Below, one piece after another: positions 1-16,000 of a stretch of 64,000 bases of DNA (the first letter of the stretch is position 1; each line of letters starts with the position of its first letter). The translations under genes were made by a program, and so were the position numbers. The stretch lies in NCBI RefSeq assembly GCF_008369445.1, contig NZ_VTWH01000003.1, forward strand, positions 516,063 through 580,062, given 5' to 3'. Source of the DNA: Aureimonas fodinaquatilis (lineage in GTDB: Bacteria > Pseudomonadota > Alphaproteobacteria > Rhizobiales > Rhizobiaceae). Below the pieces are notes generated by a model that was not told where the DNA came from, did no database searches, and worked only from the letters and a program-made list of their open reading frames with translations.

Positions 1-1
1 T

Positions 2-205
2 CCCGATGACGGTGGCATTGACGTGCTGGGACCGGCGGAGGCGCCTTTGGCGGTTCTGCGTGGGCGGCATCGCTTCCGGCTGCTTTGCCAAGGGTCACGA
101 CAGGAATCGATGCAGGTTTTTCTGCGCCGCCTGTTCGCTGCTGCGCCGCGCCCCCGTGGCTCGGTGCAGGTTCAAATTGACGTTGATCCACAAAGTTTCC
201 TGTAA
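2..205 (+). CDS. priA: Primosomal protein N' (PriA), C-terminal end only
   Basis: Partial gene entering from the left edge; only about 67 residues and the stop codon are present. The visible part reads V-L-G-P-A-E-A-P-L, then a basic R-x-R-F-R-L-L segment, and ends I-D-V-D-P-Q-S-F-L. The GPxxAP and DVDPQSF motifs are the characteristic end of the PriA helicase, which reloads the replisome at stalled forks. In related Rhizobiales priA precedes the ATP synthase operon, which fits the genes that follow. The call rests on this tail alone. Confidence 0.85.
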   Translation, partial: PDDGGIDVLGPAEAPLAVLRGRHRFRLLCQGSRQESMQVFLRRLFAAAPRPRGSVQVQIDVDPQSFL

Positions 206-309
206 AACCCGGGCAAAGTTTCCAGTAACAACAAGGTGAATGCGTCTATAAGTCCGGACCATGTGCGCCGGACTGCCGGCAAGCGATTCGCATTTTCAGC
301 CTCAGCAAA

Positions 310-717
310 TTGTCAGGTCACGCCAACATGCAGTTCTCATTGCCACTTACCAACGCAGACTGGATGCCGCTTATTGCGGCGCTTGCAACATTCATCGTCG
401 GACTGGTGATCATGATCATGCCCCGGCAGGCGCAACGGCTTGCCGGACTTGAGCCTGCAGCCGGGAGCGGAGGGCAGTTGCGCGGCTCTGTAGGCGGGTT
501 TCATGCCGGTGCGGGGTTTGCAGCGCTGCTGTTTTACGATCAGCCGATTGTGCAGATCGTGCTTGGTCTTGCATGGGCCAGCGCGACCATGGGCCGCCTG
601 CTTTCCATTGTGGCTGATTCTGGGGTCAGCGCTCGCAGCGCGACTATCCTGCTTTTCAATATCGCTCTGACGGTGCTGTTTATGGGGCCGTTTTTCGGAT
701 TTGCGCCCGCTGGCTGA
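310..717 (+). CDS. Small inner-membrane protein, function unknown
   Basis: A 135-residue protein with about four hydrophobic segments (roughly residues 19-40, 60-76, 80-98 and 110-130) joined by short loops. It resembles the small DUF4345-like membrane proteins often found between priA and atpH in Rhizobiales, but I cannot assign it firmly. The first ATG at 310 gives MSGHANMQF; a second ATG at 328 (MQFSLPL) is equally plausible because no strong ribosome binding site marks either. It lies 200 bases upstream of atpH and is probably transcribed separately. No catalytic motif is visible. Confidence 0.72.
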   Translation: MSGHANMQFSLPLTNADWMPLIAALATFIVGLVIMIMPRQAQRLAGLEPAAGSGGQLRGSVGGFHAGAGFAALLFYDQPIVQIVLGLAWASATMGRLLSIVADSGVSARSATILLFNIALTVLFMGPFFGFAPAG

Positions 718-917
718 AAAAAACCGGCTGAATCATCGTGAAAGACTGCCCAAACCTATGTTGTCGCGGCCGGATCGCTATGCTAGACGAACGCTCGATT
801 GGAACGGTGAAGCTGCAGAAAGTCGCTTCACTTCAGTCTCACAAATCTGATTTGAATTTCCCTGTACCGGTTTTCACCGAAGGGAAATTTGAACATTAGG
901 AAGAAAAGCGGTCGTCC

Positions 918-3007
<2,090 letters not shown>

Positions 3008-3045
3008 ACTGCCAAAGCGGCGTGAACCGGAGACGCTAGAGAGAC

Positions 3046-3936
3046 ATGGCTTCGCTTAAAGACTTGCGAAACCGCATTGCCTCGGTGAAGGCGACGCAGA
3101 AAATTACCAAGGCCATGCAAATGGTCGCGGCAGCAAAACTGCGTCGCGCTCAGGAGGCGGCAGAAGCAGCGCGCCCTTATTCGGAACGCATTGCGTCCGT
3201 TCTGGGCAACATTGCGGGTGCCATGGATGGCGGCGAAGCGCCGGCATTGATGGCTGGTACCGGCAATGACCAGACGCATCTTCTTGTGCTGTTCACCTCT
3301 GATCGCGGCCTGTGTGGCGGGTTCAACTCACAGATCGTCCGCCTGCTGCGTGAGCATGTTCGGCGGCTGGAATCCAGCGGCAAGACAGTGAAGATCGTCA
3401 CTGTCGGGAAAAAGGGTTACGACCAGATTCGTCGTGACCTTTCCAACCGGATTGTTGAGCGCGTTGAATTTGCTGACCCCAAGGCTTCGGGCTTTTCCAA
3501 CGCAGAGCGTGTTGCCGAAACGGTCATGAACCGCTTTGCTGCGGGTGAGTATGACGTGGCGACAATTTTCTATTCGGAATTTGTCAACGTGATCACCCAG
3601 AAGCCAACGGCCCAGCAGGTTATTCCTGCCAGTCTGCCGGTTGCTGCTGAAGGTGCTGCGCTCGACGCAAGTGCTGGTGGCGCGCTTTACGAGTATGAGC
3701 CTGAACCAGAAGCCATTCTGGAAGAGCTGTTGCCGCGCAATATCAAGGTGCAGATTTTCCGGGCCTTGCTGGAAAATGCAGCATCTGAGCAAGGCGCCCG
3801 CATGAGCGCGATGGACAATGCCACGCGCAATGCCGGTGACATGATCAACAAACTGTCGATTTCCTATAACAGGCAGCGGCAGGCGCAGATCACGACCGAA
3901 CTGATTGAAATTATTGCCGGAGCTGAAGCTCTGTAA
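3046..3936 (+). CDS. atpG: F1 ATP synthase subunit gamma
   Basis: A 296-residue gamma subunit, the central rotor shaft. The N-terminal coiled-coil helix begins [14 protein letters not shown] and includes the [11 protein letters not shown] motif. The Rossmann-like middle contains [11 protein letters not shown], the gamma signature. The C-terminal helix ends [12 protein letters not shown], as in homologues. The ATG at 3046 follows a purine-rich GAGAGAC. A 112-base gap separates it from atpD. Confidence 0.98.
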   Translation: MASLKDLRNRIASVKATQKITKAMQMVAAAKLRRAQEAAEAARPYSERIASVLGNIAGAMDGGEAPALMAGTGNDQTHLLVLFTSDRGLCGGFNSQIVRLLREHVRRLESSGKTVKIVTVGKKGYDQIRRDLSNRIVERVEFADPKASGFSNAERVAETVMNRFAAGEYDVATIFYSEFVNVITQKPTAQQVIPASLPVAAEGAALDASAGGALYEYEPEPEAILEELLPRNIKVQIFRALLENAASEQGARMSAMDNATRNAGDMINKLSISYNRQRQAQITTELIEIIAGAEAL

Positions 3937-3943
3937 TTGGTGA

Positions 3944-5503
<1,560 letters not shown>

Positions 5504-5517
5504 GGCAAACAGGATAT

Positions 5518-5547
5518 GGCATTGAAGGCTGTGCGGTCTTCAATGCC
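5518..5547 (+). terminator. Intercistronic stem-loop between atpD and atpC
   Basis: A perfect 10-bp stem (GGCATTGAAG at 5518-5527 with CTTCAATGCC at 5538-5547) encloses a 10-base loop and is followed by only three T residues. It starts 14 bases after the atpD stop. It may act as a weak attenuator or an mRNA-processing barrier rather than a full terminator, because atpC lies downstream in the same direction. A second, weaker complementary pair (CAATGC and GCATTG) lies around 5610-5630. Confidence 0.5.
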
Positions 5548-5647
5548 TTTCCAGACATCGAGGCGGGGCGCATAGTGTTCTGCACCGCCTTACTTTCGAA
5601 ACGCTGCAATGCTTTTGTGAAGGCATTGCTTTGAAGGCAGGCGATCC

Positions 5648-6052
5648 GTGGCTGATAGCTTCAAGTTCGAACTCGTATCTCCTGAGCGGTTGCTTCTTTC
5701 GGAGCAGGTGACTGCGGTCATTGCGCCAGGCAGCGAAGGTTATTTCACGGTCATGGCCCGCCATGCGCCGTTGGTCGTCACGCTCAAGCCGGGCGTTGTG
5801 CATGCCACTCTTGCGTCTGGCGGCGAGCGTCGCATTTTCATTCGCGGTGGTTTCGCTGACATGAACCCGGATGGTTTCACGCTTCTGGCTGAATATGCCG
5901 TGGCTGTGGAAGATCTTTCAGCGGCGGAACTGGATCAGCAGATCAGAAACACCGAGGAAGATGTGGCAGACGCTAACGATGCTGATGCACGCAGCCGGGC
6001 AGAAATGCGCTTGGCAGATCTTCACAATGCGCGTGCCGCTCTGAATCTCTAG
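5648..6052 (+). CDS. atpC: F1 ATP synthase subunit epsilon
   Basis: A 134-residue epsilon subunit, which inhibits ATP hydrolysis and couples the rotor to the c-ring. The N-terminal beta-sandwich shows S-P-E-R-L-L, A-P-G-S-E-G-Y-F-T-V and A-P-L-V-V-T-L-K-P-G, all typical. The C-terminal helical hairpin (about residues 90-134) is present. The start is GTG at 5648, giving VADSFKFELVSPERLL. A terminator follows 60 bases after the stop, closing the operon. Confidence 0.97.
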   Translation: MADSFKFELVSPERLLLSEQVTAVIAPGSEGYFTVMARHAPLVVTLKPGVVHATLASGGERRIFIRGGFADMNPDGFTLLAEYAVAVEDLSAAELDQQIRNTEEDVADANDADARSRAEMRLADLHNARAALNL

Positions 6053-6112
6053 GCCCCGGGCAGACTGGCGAAAAAGCCTCCGGATGGACTTTCGGACTGA
6101 GCATGAATTTCA

Positions 6113-6136
6113 AGCCCGGCAGAAGCCGGGCTTTTT
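6113..6136 (+). terminator. Rho-independent terminator of the atp operon
   Basis: A perfect 8-bp GC-rich stem (AGCCCGGC with GCCGGGCT), loop AGAA, followed directly by TTTT. It lies between atpC (plus) and rppH (minus). The T run is on the plus-strand side, so it serves the atp operon. Confidence 0.88.
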
Positions 6137-6161
6137 GCGTTCATAAATCTCAACAACGCTG

Positions 6162-6680
6162 TCAGGTGGATGGTTCGAGATGGCGAAATTCATCTATGAC
6201 CTTTGAATAGAGTTCACGCTTGAACGGCACGATGAGCGACAGAATGTCATCCATGCTTTTCCAGCCCCACTCTGAGAACTCTGCCATATGGCCACCGGGC
6301 GGTGGATTGATCTGCACCTCCGCAGAATTTCCCTCAAAGCGGAAGGCAAACCATTTCTGCCTCTGGCCCCGAAAACGCCCCTTCAGCGCGATCCCTATCA
6401 TATGGGAAGGAAGATCATAGGAAATCCATCCGTGCGACTCAGCGAGGAGGGAAACCGACCTGATGCCCGTTTCCTCGTACAGCTCGCGCAGCGCTGCCGG
6501 CAACGGCTCTTCGCCCTCATCTATTCCACCTTGTGGCATCTGCCAAAGGCGTTCTTCGCCGTCCAGTTCACCACTGGGAAGTGCAATTCGCTTACCAGCC
6601 CAGACCCTGCCTTCAGAATTCAGCACCATGATGCCTACGCAGGGTCTGTAGGGAAGCGTGTTTGGGTCTATTGAGGTCAT
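6162..6680 (-). CDS. rppH: RNA pyrophosphohydrolase (Nudix family)
   Basis: A 172-residue Nudix hydrolase. RppH removes pyrophosphate from the 5' triphosphate end of mRNA and so starts 5'-end-dependent decay; in alphaproteobacteria the same family is also described as a dinucleoside polyphosphate hydrolase. The Nudix box is complete at about residues 51-73, starting at G51 with E57 and ending R65-E-L-Y-E-E-T-G-I. The N-terminal [10 protein letters not shown] and W-Q-M-P-Q-G-G are typical of RppH. It lies 80 bases beyond ctpA on the same strand, with a terminator between them. Confidence 0.93.
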   Translation of the reverse strand: MTSIDPNTLPYRPCVGIMVLNSEGRVWAGKRIALPSGELDGEERLWQMPQGGIDEGEEPLPAALRELYEETGIRSVSLLAESHGWISYDLPSHMIGIALKGRFRGQRQKWFAFRFEGNSAEVQINPPPGGHMAEFSEWGWKSMDDILSLIVPFKRELYSKVIDEFRHLEPST

Positions 6681-6703
6681 CGAAGGTTCCTGAATGCAAA
6701 AGA

Positions 6704-6732
6704 AAACCCTTGAAGAAGTTCTTCAAGGGTTT
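6704..6732 (-). terminator. Terminator downstream of ctpA
   Basis: A perfect 12-bp stem (AAACCCTTGAAG at 6704-6715 with CTTCAAGGGTTT at 6721-6732) has a five-base loop. Read on the minus strand it is followed by TCTTTTG, a partial U run. It lies between the ctpA stop and the rppH start, so it probably ends ctpA transcription. Confidence 0.75.
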
Positions 6733-6759
6733 GTTTGTTTCCGAGGCTAAGGGCCTGTC

Positions 6760-8106
6760 TCAGTTCGCAGCAGATTCAGAGTCCTGCTTTGGCGGGAATG
6801 CAGCGTGAGTTTTGGTGCCACGCAGCAGTTCCAGCGCATATTGCAACTGCAGATCATCCTTGGTTTCCGGCGGTACGTAATCCAGCGAACCGGATCCTTC
6901 CTCGCCTTCTTCCGCGCCTTGAATGTGCCCGCGCAGGGAGGATTCACCGCGCTTCAACTCATCATCAGCAGAAAGCCCCATCTGTGCCCGGATTTCCTCC
7001 GGCAGTGGCTGTTCAACCGTGATGTCCGGGTCGATGCCACGGCCCTGGATCGAAGAGCCCGATGGGGTGTAATAGAGCGCGGTTGTCAAACGCAGCGAGC
7101 CATTCGCCCCGAGGGGGATGATTGTCTGGACCGAGCCTTTGCCGAATGAGCGTGAACCAACAACTGTCGCGCGGCCTTGATCCTGAAGCGCACCCGCCAC
7201 AATCTCAGATGCCGAAGCCGAACCGCCATTCACAAGGACAACAAGTGGCTTGCCGTCAATATCGTCACCCGTGCGGGCGTTATAGCGCCGTGTCTCTTCC
7301 GAATTGCGTCCACGGGTTGAAACGATCTCGCCCTTTTCCAGGAAGGCGTCGGAAACGCTGACTGCCTCATCCAGCAGGCCGCCCGGGTTGCGCCGCAGAT
7401 CCAGGATATAGCCCTTCAATTCGTCATCGTTGATCTTTTCCTTGATGTCGGCAATGGCCTCCTCAAGTCCGATCGTGGTTTGTTCATTGAAGCGCAGAAG
7501 CTTGATGTAGCCAACATTGTCTTCAACGGTGTGGCGAACGGATGGAACCTTGATCTCGTCGCGCACGATTGTCAGCCGTACAGGCTGCGTGGCGCCTTCG
7601 CGAATGATCGTCAGGTCGACCGAGGTTCCGACATCGCCTTTCATACGGTCGACAGCTTGCGACAGCGTCAAACCGCGCACCTGTTCACCGTCAATTTCCG
7701 CAATCATGTCGTTTGCAAGAACGCCGGCCTTGTCAGCGGGCGTGCCTTCAAAAGGTGAAATGACTTTCACCAATTCGTCTTCCATTGTCACTTCAATACC
7801 CAAGCCGCCAAACTGGCCGCGGGTTTCCGTGCGCATATCGACGGTCTGTTCCGGGTTCATGTAGCTGGAATGAGGATCAAGCGATGTCAGCATGCCGTTG
7901 ATGGCACTTTCGATCAGCTTCTGATCATCCGGCTGGTCGACATATTGGGCCCGGACCCGCTCAAACACATCGCCGAAAATGGCGAGCTGGCGATAGGTGT
8001 CAGCCCCTGCGGCATTGGCAGCGCCGGCATGTGGCCCGACAAATGCCGTCATGGCCGTTGCACCCAACAGCGCCCCCGCGAAGAGAATGGAGAGCTTACG
8101 TATCAT
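6760..8106 (-). CDS. ctpA: Carboxy-terminal processing protease, S41 family
   Basis: A 448-residue S41 peptidase. The frame is open further upstream, but the ATG at 8106 gives MIRKLSILFAGALLGATAMT, a clear export signal. A PDZ domain spans about residues 95-180 (G-G-L-G-I-E-V and the D-K-A-G-V-L motif). The catalytic pair is S298 in the G-S-A-S-A-S-E motif and K323 in F-G-K-G-S-V-Q. Members act in the periplasm on envelope proteins and peptidoglycan hydrolases. Its start overlaps the end of the upstream EnvC-like gene by 11 bases, which suggests coupled expression of two cell-wall factors. Confidence 0.95.
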   Translation of the reverse strand: MIRKLSILFAGALLGATAMTAFVGPHAGAANAAGADTYRQLAIFGDVFERVRAQYVDQPDDQKLIESAINGMLTSLDPHSSYMNPEQTVDMRTETRGQFGGLGIEVTMEDELVKVISPFEGTPADKAGVLANDMIAEIDGEQVRGLTLSQAVDRMKGDVGTSVDLTIIREGATQPVRLTIVRDEIKVPSVRHTVEDNVGYIKLLRFNEQTTIGLEEAIADIKEKINDDELKGYILDLRRNPGGLLDEAVSVSDAFLEKGEIVSTRGRNSEETRRYNARTGDDIDGKPLVVLVNGGSASASEIVAGALQDQGRATVVGSRSFGKGSVQTIIPLGANGSLRLTTALYYTPSGSSIQGRGIDPDITVEQPLPEEIRAQMGLSADDELKRGESSLRGHIQGAEEGEEGSGSLDYVPPETKDDLQLQYALELLRGTKTHAAFPPKQDSESAAN

Positions 8107-9601
8107 TCCTAGTCCTTCCAGCTTGCCGCTTGGCCCACCAGAGGGCCGGGTCGACCGGTTTGCCATCCTTGCGAAACTCTACGTACAACGCCGGTTCGTC
8201 ATCAGGCAGCCCGTCATTCCAAATTGCGCTCGCCATACGTCGGTCACCCATTCGGGCCACCGGTTCGCCGGCAAGGACGAACTGCTTTATGTTCACATCT
8301 ATTCGGGCCATTCCCGCCATGACGATATGATAGCCATCGCCGGCGTTCAGGATCAAGAGGTGACCATAGGACCGAAACGGCCCCGAGTACATTATTTCGG
8401 CATCCGCCGGGGTTGTTACAAGGTCTCCGGCAGCCGCTCGAAAGATCATTCCGGTCGTCGGCCGTCCACCATTGCCCGGTTCGCCAAACATTACAACCGG
8501 TTGACCAGACACAGGAGGAAGCAATAAGCCCTTCAATGTCGAAAATGCGGCATTGACCGGTAATTTTTTCATTGTATGGCGCAACTGGCCAATATTATAG
8601 CCATCCGGCGTCAATGCGGCCGTTGCCTGGCTGCCTGAAGTGGTGCCGAGCACTGCAATCAATGCTTCCATGCTGTCAGCTCTGTTGGCCAGCGCCTCTG
8701 CCCGTTTTTCCAGGGCAACCCGTTCATCCGGCATCCTTGCCTGTCGGCGCTGCTTTTCATTCAGCAGGCTGGTCAGCCTTGCATCCTGCATTTTCTGCCG
8801 CAGCAATTGTTGGGAATATTGTCGCTTGTCCGTTTCAATACGGACTTTCAGCTCTTGCAGGCGTATCAGATCAGCTTGCAGAATGCGGGTTTGTGTTTCC
8901 ACACCTGGCAGCAAAGATCCAAGCATGACCGAGCTGCGCAGAGCGCCCACTGCATCACCCGGCTGAACCAGCAAAGCCGGCGGAGGCGAACGGCCAATGC
9001 GTTGCAGCGCGGCGAGCAAGCCAGCAAGCAACTCGCGCTGGTCGCTCAGGCTGGCGGTCAGTTGTTCTTCCGCCAGGACATTTGCCTCCAGATTCTTCTC
9101 CAGCAGCACAACCTGCTCGCGGGCATTTCGAATTTCTGTGGCGGTTTCCACCAGACGCAGCGCTATGGCTGCGCCATCCTCGCTCAGGGTTGCTGCTTCT
9201 GCTTCCAGCCCGCTCATCGTGCTTTGTGTGATGCGAATCTGATTGCGAATGTCGTTCAGCTCTGCCTGAAGTCTCAACCGTTGTCCTTCCGGCCCGGAAA
9301 GACTGCCAGGCTGAGAAGGCGGGGCTGCCAGCGCATGCTGTTCCTGAGCCGAAGAGGCAGTGGGCAATGCAGCGAGGGTCAAAATGCAAACAGCGCAGCC
9401 GACAGCGCAGCTTTGCAGCCGTTCGGTTAGCCACCGCGGGGTCCACGCTGCAAGAATCCTGTTTCTCCTGCCATCATCTCGTGCAGGCAGGATAAAAGGT
9501 TCGAAATTAAGAATCCATCTATACCGGCGCGGACTGAAATTTTGCCCGCCGCTGTGACCCGGATGCGCCTTCAGACCGTTTGGAAACAACCGTCCAGTCA
9601 C
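8096..9601 (-). CDS. EnvC-like murein hydrolase activator (degenerate M23/LytM)
   Basis: About 501 residues if translation starts at the GTG at 9601; no ATG lies in the first 130 codons, so the start is uncertain. A hydrophobic segment near residues 64-86 ending S-S-A-Q-E looks like the signal peptide. A long helical coiled coil (about residues 100-330) with many Q, E, L and R residues follows. The C-terminal LytM domain (about residues 375-480) lacks the zinc-binding H-x3-D and H-x-H residues (F-R-A-A-A-G-D and Y-H-I-V-M replace them). It should therefore activate amidases rather than cut peptidoglycan itself, as EnvC does. It overlaps ctpA. Confidence 0.85.
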   Translation of the reverse strand: MTGRLFPNGLKAHPGHSGGQNFSPRRYRWILNFEPFILPARDDGRRNRILAAWTPRWLTERLQSCAVGCAVCILTLAALPTASSAQEQHALAAPPSQPGSLSGPEGQRLRLQAELNDIRNQIRITQSTMSGLEAEAATLSEDGAAIALRLVETATEIRNAREQVVLLEKNLEANVLAEEQLTASLSDQRELLAGLLAALQRIGRSPPPALLVQPGDAVGALRSSVMLGSLLPGVETQTRILQADLIRLQELKVRIETDKRQYSQQLLRQKMQDARLTSLLNEKQRRQARMPDERVALEKRAEALANRADSMEALIAVLGTTSGSQATAALTPDGYNIGQLRHTMKKLPVNAAFSTLKGLLLPPVSGQPVVMFGEPGNGGRPTTGMIFRAAAGDLVTTPADAEIMYSGPFRSYGHLLILNAGDGYHIVMAGMARIDVNIKQFVLAGEPVARMGDRRMASAIWNDGLPDDEPALYVEFRKDGKPVDPALWWAKRQAGRTRNDT

Positions 9602-9682
9602 CCTGTGGCGCTTTGGCCTTTGTTTTTCTTATTGCCCTGCCGCTGAAGGAAGTCGCTGTCATCAAACAGACTTCAGGCCTTT

Positions 9683-10165
9683 TCAATTGCGGTGATACGG
9701 ATGTCCGGAAAGAATCGTGGTTGCCCGGTATAGCTGTTCGGAAAGAAGAATTCGCGCCAACTGGTGCGGCCAGGTCAGCCGACCAAGTGCCAGAGTGTAA
9801 CGAGCTTTCTCTTTCAGTTCCGGCAGAAGTCCGTCGGGTCCGCCAATGATGATGGCAAGATCGCGCAGAGGTTCATCCCGAAAGTCCGCCAGTTGCCGGG
9901 CAAATTGTTCCGAGTTCGGCGTTTTGCCGGTTTCGTCCATCAACATCAGCGCAGCCTTGTCAGGCGTCGCTGCCAGCAAGCGCTCTGCTTCATCCTTTTT
10001 GCGGGCATCAACAGACGCCGAGCGGGATTCCGGGAGTTCGACAACGCCAGAAAAGTCGAGGCCCAAAGCAGAACCCGACTTTTTCAGTCTGTCCAGATAT
10101 CGTGCAGCGAGCTCCTGTTCCGGGCCGGCTTTCATACGCCCGATGGCCAGAATGGTGATTCGCAT
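9683..10165 (-). CDS. rlmH: 23S rRNA (pseudouridine-1915 N3) methyltransferase
   Basis: A 160-residue SPOUT-family methyltransferase, the usual length. RlmH methylates pseudouridine 1915 in helix 69 of 23S rRNA on the assembled 70S ribosome. The start MRITILAIGRMK, the I-I-I-G-G-P-D-G-L SAM-binding knot motif near residues 105-113, and the C-terminal L-L-S-E-Q-L-Y-R-A-T-T-I-L-S-G-H-P-Y-H are diagnostic. It lies in the conserved rsfS-rlmH-envC-ctpA order, about 100 bases beyond rsfS. Confidence 0.96.
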   Translation of the reverse strand: MRITILAIGRMKAGPEQELAARYLDRLKKSGSALGLDFSGVVELPESRSASVDARKKDEAERLLAATPDKAALMLMDETGKTPNSEQFARQLADFRDEPLRDLAIIIGGPDGLLPELKEKARYTLALGRLTWPHQLARILLSEQLYRATTILSGHPYHRN

Positions 10166-10240
10166 GTGCTACAGCATTTCTCGTTTAAACAGACAGGTTT
10201 GAACGGCGGACAATGCGAGCACACAGGAAGCTCAAGCGTT

Positions 10241-10261
10241 CAGGCGATATTGCATCGCCTG
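10241..10261 (-). terminator. Short hairpin after rsfS
   Basis: A perfect 8-bp stem (CAGGCGAT with ATCGCCTG) and a five-base loop, directly after the rsfS stop. No T run follows on the minus strand, so it may be an mRNA 3'-end stabiliser or a Rho-assisted stop. Confidence 0.35.
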
Positions 10262-10268
10262 GCACGGT

Positions 10269-10766
10269 CTAGTGAACCTGCGATTCCTGATCAGCCGCCG
10301 ACCACATTTTTTCAATATTGTAGAATGAGCGGACTTCCGGTCTGAAAATGTGGACAATGATATCGCCCGTATCGATCAGCACCCAGTCGCCGTTTTGCAG
10401 GCCTTCAACCTTGGCGGACCCAAGCCCGTTTTCTTTCATGTCCCGAAGCAGATGATCGGCAACAGCGCTCACATGCCGGTGCGAGCGGCCAGACGCAATG
10501 ACCATATAATCGGCCAGAGCGGATTTGCCCTTGAGATCTATGAAAACAATTTCTTCTGCTTTCGAGTCTTCAAGACTGGCAAGTACGAGTTGGATTGCGG
10601 TCCTTTCAACCTTCTGGTCGTCGGAGGGCACTTCGGAAGCAACGTCTGTGACGTCGTTCGTGTCAGGCGCGGGGGTCAGATTCACAGTTCCTTCTTTCAT
10701 CACGCAATGCTCTATTGTGGGCCAGTTTGGCCTTCGAGGCAAGTTTCCTGAAGTTGTGGCGTTCAT
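10269..10766 (-). CDS. rsfS: Ribosome silencing factor RsfS
   Basis: Encodes 165 residues from the ATG at 10766, which forms an ATGA overlap with the nadD stop; this coupling and an upstream GCGGAAA favour it over the internal ATG at 10700, which would give 143 residues. RsfS binds L14 of the large subunit and blocks subunit joining in stationary phase or starvation. Family motifs are L-E-D-S-K-A-E-E-I, S-A-L-A-D-Y-M-V-I-A-S-G-R-S, D-W-V-L-I-D-T-G-D-I-I-V-H-I-F and F-Y-N-I-E-K-M-W near the end. Confidence 0.94.
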   Translation of the reverse strand: MNATTSGNLPRRPNWPTIEHCVMKEGTVNLTPAPDTNDVTDVASEVPSDDQKVERTAIQLVLASLEDSKAEEIVFIDLKGKSALADYMVIASGRSHRHVSAVADHLLRDMKENGLGSAKVEGLQNGDWVLIDTGDIIVHIFRPEVRSFYNIEKMWSAADQESQVH

Positions 10767-11410
10767 GATTTTTCCGCAGCGCGTATGGCTGAGGAAGAAA
10801 GCGAGGAGCGCGGTCCGTGCAGAAACACCCAGGCCGGCGGGCGCATTGTTGCAAGGCTCGCAGCGCGCTCTTCGCGCAGGCGAAATTTTTTGAAAGTCTG
10901 TGCTGCGGGGGAAGACAGCAGCGAAAGAGTTGAGCCAGGACGATCTATGATGGCAATTGGCACGGCGGTAAAAATATCCTGCCAGTCCTGCCACAAATGA
11001 AACGTGGCCAGGCTGTCGGCTCCCATGATCCAGACAAACTTCACACCGGGGCACCGAACCTTGAGCAACTGCACGGTGTCGGCCGAATAGCGGATTTTAT
11101 GGGCTGCCTCAAAACCGGTGACAGAAATTCGCGGGTTGGCCGCAATATCGCGCGACAGGCGCAATCTTTCGGACAAAGGCTCCAGGACCCCATGATCCTT
11201 CAACGGGTTGCCCGGCGTCACCATCCACCAGAGTTTTTGCAGACCAAGCCGGCGCAATGCCATTTCCGCTACAAGGCGATGGCCCATATGTGGCGGGTTG
11301 AACGATCCACCCAGCAAGCCGATTTTCATGCCCGGCGTGCAATGAGGAATGCGCAAGTCATGCTGATAGCGGGCGCCAGCCTGCGCGGGTGAATCGGGCA
11401 TGAAGTTCAC
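10763..11410 (-). CDS. nadD: Nicotinate-nucleotide adenylyltransferase
   Basis: A 215-residue NaMN adenylyltransferase, making deamido-NAD from nicotinate mononucleotide and ATP. The nucleotidyltransferase motif [11 protein letters not shown] is at about residues 34-44 and the second motif S-S-S-A-I-R near the C terminus. The ATG at 11410 overlaps the proA stop as ATGA; a later ATG at 11329 (MKIGLLGG) would drop a 27-residue N-terminal extension and is possible. Both ends are overlapped by neighbours, so it is a mid-operon gene. Confidence 0.95.
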   Translation of the reverse strand: MNFMPDSPAQAGARYQHDLRIPHCTPGMKIGLLGGSFNPPHMGHRLVAEMALRRLGLQKLWWMVTPGNPLKDHGVLEPLSERLRLSRDIAANPRISVTGFEAAHKIRYSADTVQLLKVRCPGVKFVWIMGADSLATFHLWQDWQDIFTAVPIAIIDRPGSTLSLLSSPAAQTFKKFRLREERAASLATMRPPAWVFLHGPRSSLSSSAIRAAEKS

Positions 11411-12676
11411 GGACGTAACTGTCCGTTCCCATGCACGCGGTAATTGAAGCTGGTCAATTGCTCAACACCGACAGGTCCACGCGCATGCATTTTTCCCGTA
11501 GCAATGCCAATCTCACCACCCATTCCAAATTCGCCGCCGTCTGCAAACTGGGTGGATGCGTTGTGCAGCAAAATAGCTGAGTCGAGAGATTGCATGAATT
11601 TCGCAACAACCTCTGCATCCTCCGCAACTATCGCCTCAGTGTGGTGAGATGAATATTGCTCGATATGCCGAATTGCACCTTCCACGCCATCAACCAGCGC
11701 CACAGAAATGATCGCGTCCAGATATTCCGTTTGAAAATCTGCCTCAGTAGCAGGCGCGGCTTCCGGATAGAGCGCCAGTATTTCACTGCTTCCACGGATT
11801 TCACACCCGGCTTCGGCCAGGGCATCCAGAATTGGGCGGGCAGAGGCTGAAGCTGCCCGGTCTATCAGCAGCGTTTCGGCAGCCCCGCAAATTCCGGTGC
11901 GCCGCATCTTGGCGTTCACCGCAATTTCCCGAGCCATTTCCGGCTTTGCCGAGCCGTCGATATAGACGTGGCAAAGCCCCTCCAGATGGGCGAACACTGG
12001 CACGCGGGCTTCGGATTGCACGCGCTCTACCAGACTGCGTCCACCCCGTGGCACAATGACGTCAATGGTGCCATGCAGGCCGCCAAGCATCAGGCCAACA
12101 GCAGCGCGATCCGTGGTCGGCACCAGTTGAATGGCTTCGGCCGGTAGCCCCTCGGCTATCAAGCCGCTAACAAGCGCCGCATGGATGGCGCGAGATGAAG
12201 CAACGGAATCAGATCCGCCGCGCAGAATAACCGCGTTGCCTGCCGCAAGGCACAAAGCCCCGGCATCGGCAGTCACATTGGGCCGGCTTTCGTAAATCAC
12301 GCCAATAACGCCCAATGGTGTGCGTACCCGCTGAATCAGCAAGCCATTCGGGCGTGTCCATTCAGCGGAGATTGAACCGACCGGGTCGGGAAGGGCGGCA
12401 ATTGCCTCCACTCCGGCAGCCATAGCCTCAATTCGTGCGTCGTTCAGGGCCAGCCTGTCGATGGATGCTGGTGAAAGGCCGGATTGCGCTGCGCGTGCAA
12501 GATCTTCCTGATTGGCCTGCAAAATTGCAACGGCACTTTTGCGCAGTTCTGCCGCCATTGCGCGCAAAGCCGCCTGCTTCTGCAGTGTCGGTGCCATCGC
12601 AAGTTTGCGCGAGGCAGTGCGCGCCTGCTGTCCCAGCGCGTGCATCATGGTGGTAACATCGCCACCCTCGATCCGG

Positions 12677-12684
<8 letters not shown>
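11407..12684 (-). CDS. proA: Gamma-glutamyl phosphate reductase
   Basis: A 425-residue aldehyde-dehydrogenase-fold enzyme, second step of proline synthesis, reducing glutamate 5-phosphate to the semialdehyde with NADPH. The ATG at 12684 is chosen because a GGAGAG lies upstream and it gives family length; it overlaps the proB stop by 8 bases. The family stretch with the catalytic cysteine is [15 protein letters not shown] (about residue 265). The end has the conserved [13 protein letters not shown]. With proB it makes a complete glutamate-to-proline module. Confidence 0.97.
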
Positions 12685-15604
<2,920 letters not shown>

Positions 15605-15628
15605 AGGACTCTCGCATGTCACGAAAAA

Positions 15629-15652
15629 GGGGAGATGGCGGCCCATCTCCCC
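15629..15652. terminator. Bidirectional terminator between rpmA and the GNAT gene
   Basis: A perfect 10-bp stem (GGGGAGATGG with CCATCTCCCC) and four-base loop, flanked by AAAAA on the left and GGTTTTT on the right. Read on the minus strand the left A run becomes the U tract, so it ends the rplU-rpmA transcript. Confidence 0.85.
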
Positions 15653-15730
15653 GGTTTTTCGCTTTAGCCGAGTCTTATTCGGTACAAAGCGCTGGGTCGG
15701 TGGGACGCCGGCGCTTTGGAGCTGCCATCG

Positions 15731-16000
15731 TCACTCGGCGGCTTCTGCGATCGGCATAATCGAAATATAGGTGCGGCCTTGGGCCTTTTTCTGGAAGGAA
15801 ACGACGCCTTCCGCGGTGGCGAATAGGGTATGGTCACGGCCCATGCCCACGTTCACACCCGGGTGCCAGCGTGTGCCGCGTTGGCGCACGATGATGTTGC
15901 CGGCGAGAACATGCTCACCGCCAAATTTCTTGACGCCCAGGCGTTTGGATTCGGAATCGCGACCGTTGCGGGAAGAACCGCCTGCCTTTTTATGTGCCAT
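15731..16000 (-). CDS. rpmA: 50S ribosomal protein L27
   Basis: An 89-residue L27. The N-terminal [16 protein letters not shown] and the [22 protein letters not shown] block are diagnostic. The flexible N terminus reaches the peptidyl-transferase centre. It is co-transcribed with rplU, which ends 121 bases upstream, and is followed by a strong terminator. Confidence 0.98.
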   Translation of the reverse strand: MAHKKAGGSSRNGRDSESKRLGVKKFGGEHVLAGNIIVRQRGTRWHPGVNVGMGRDHTLFATAEGVVSFQKKAQGRTYISIMPIAEAAE

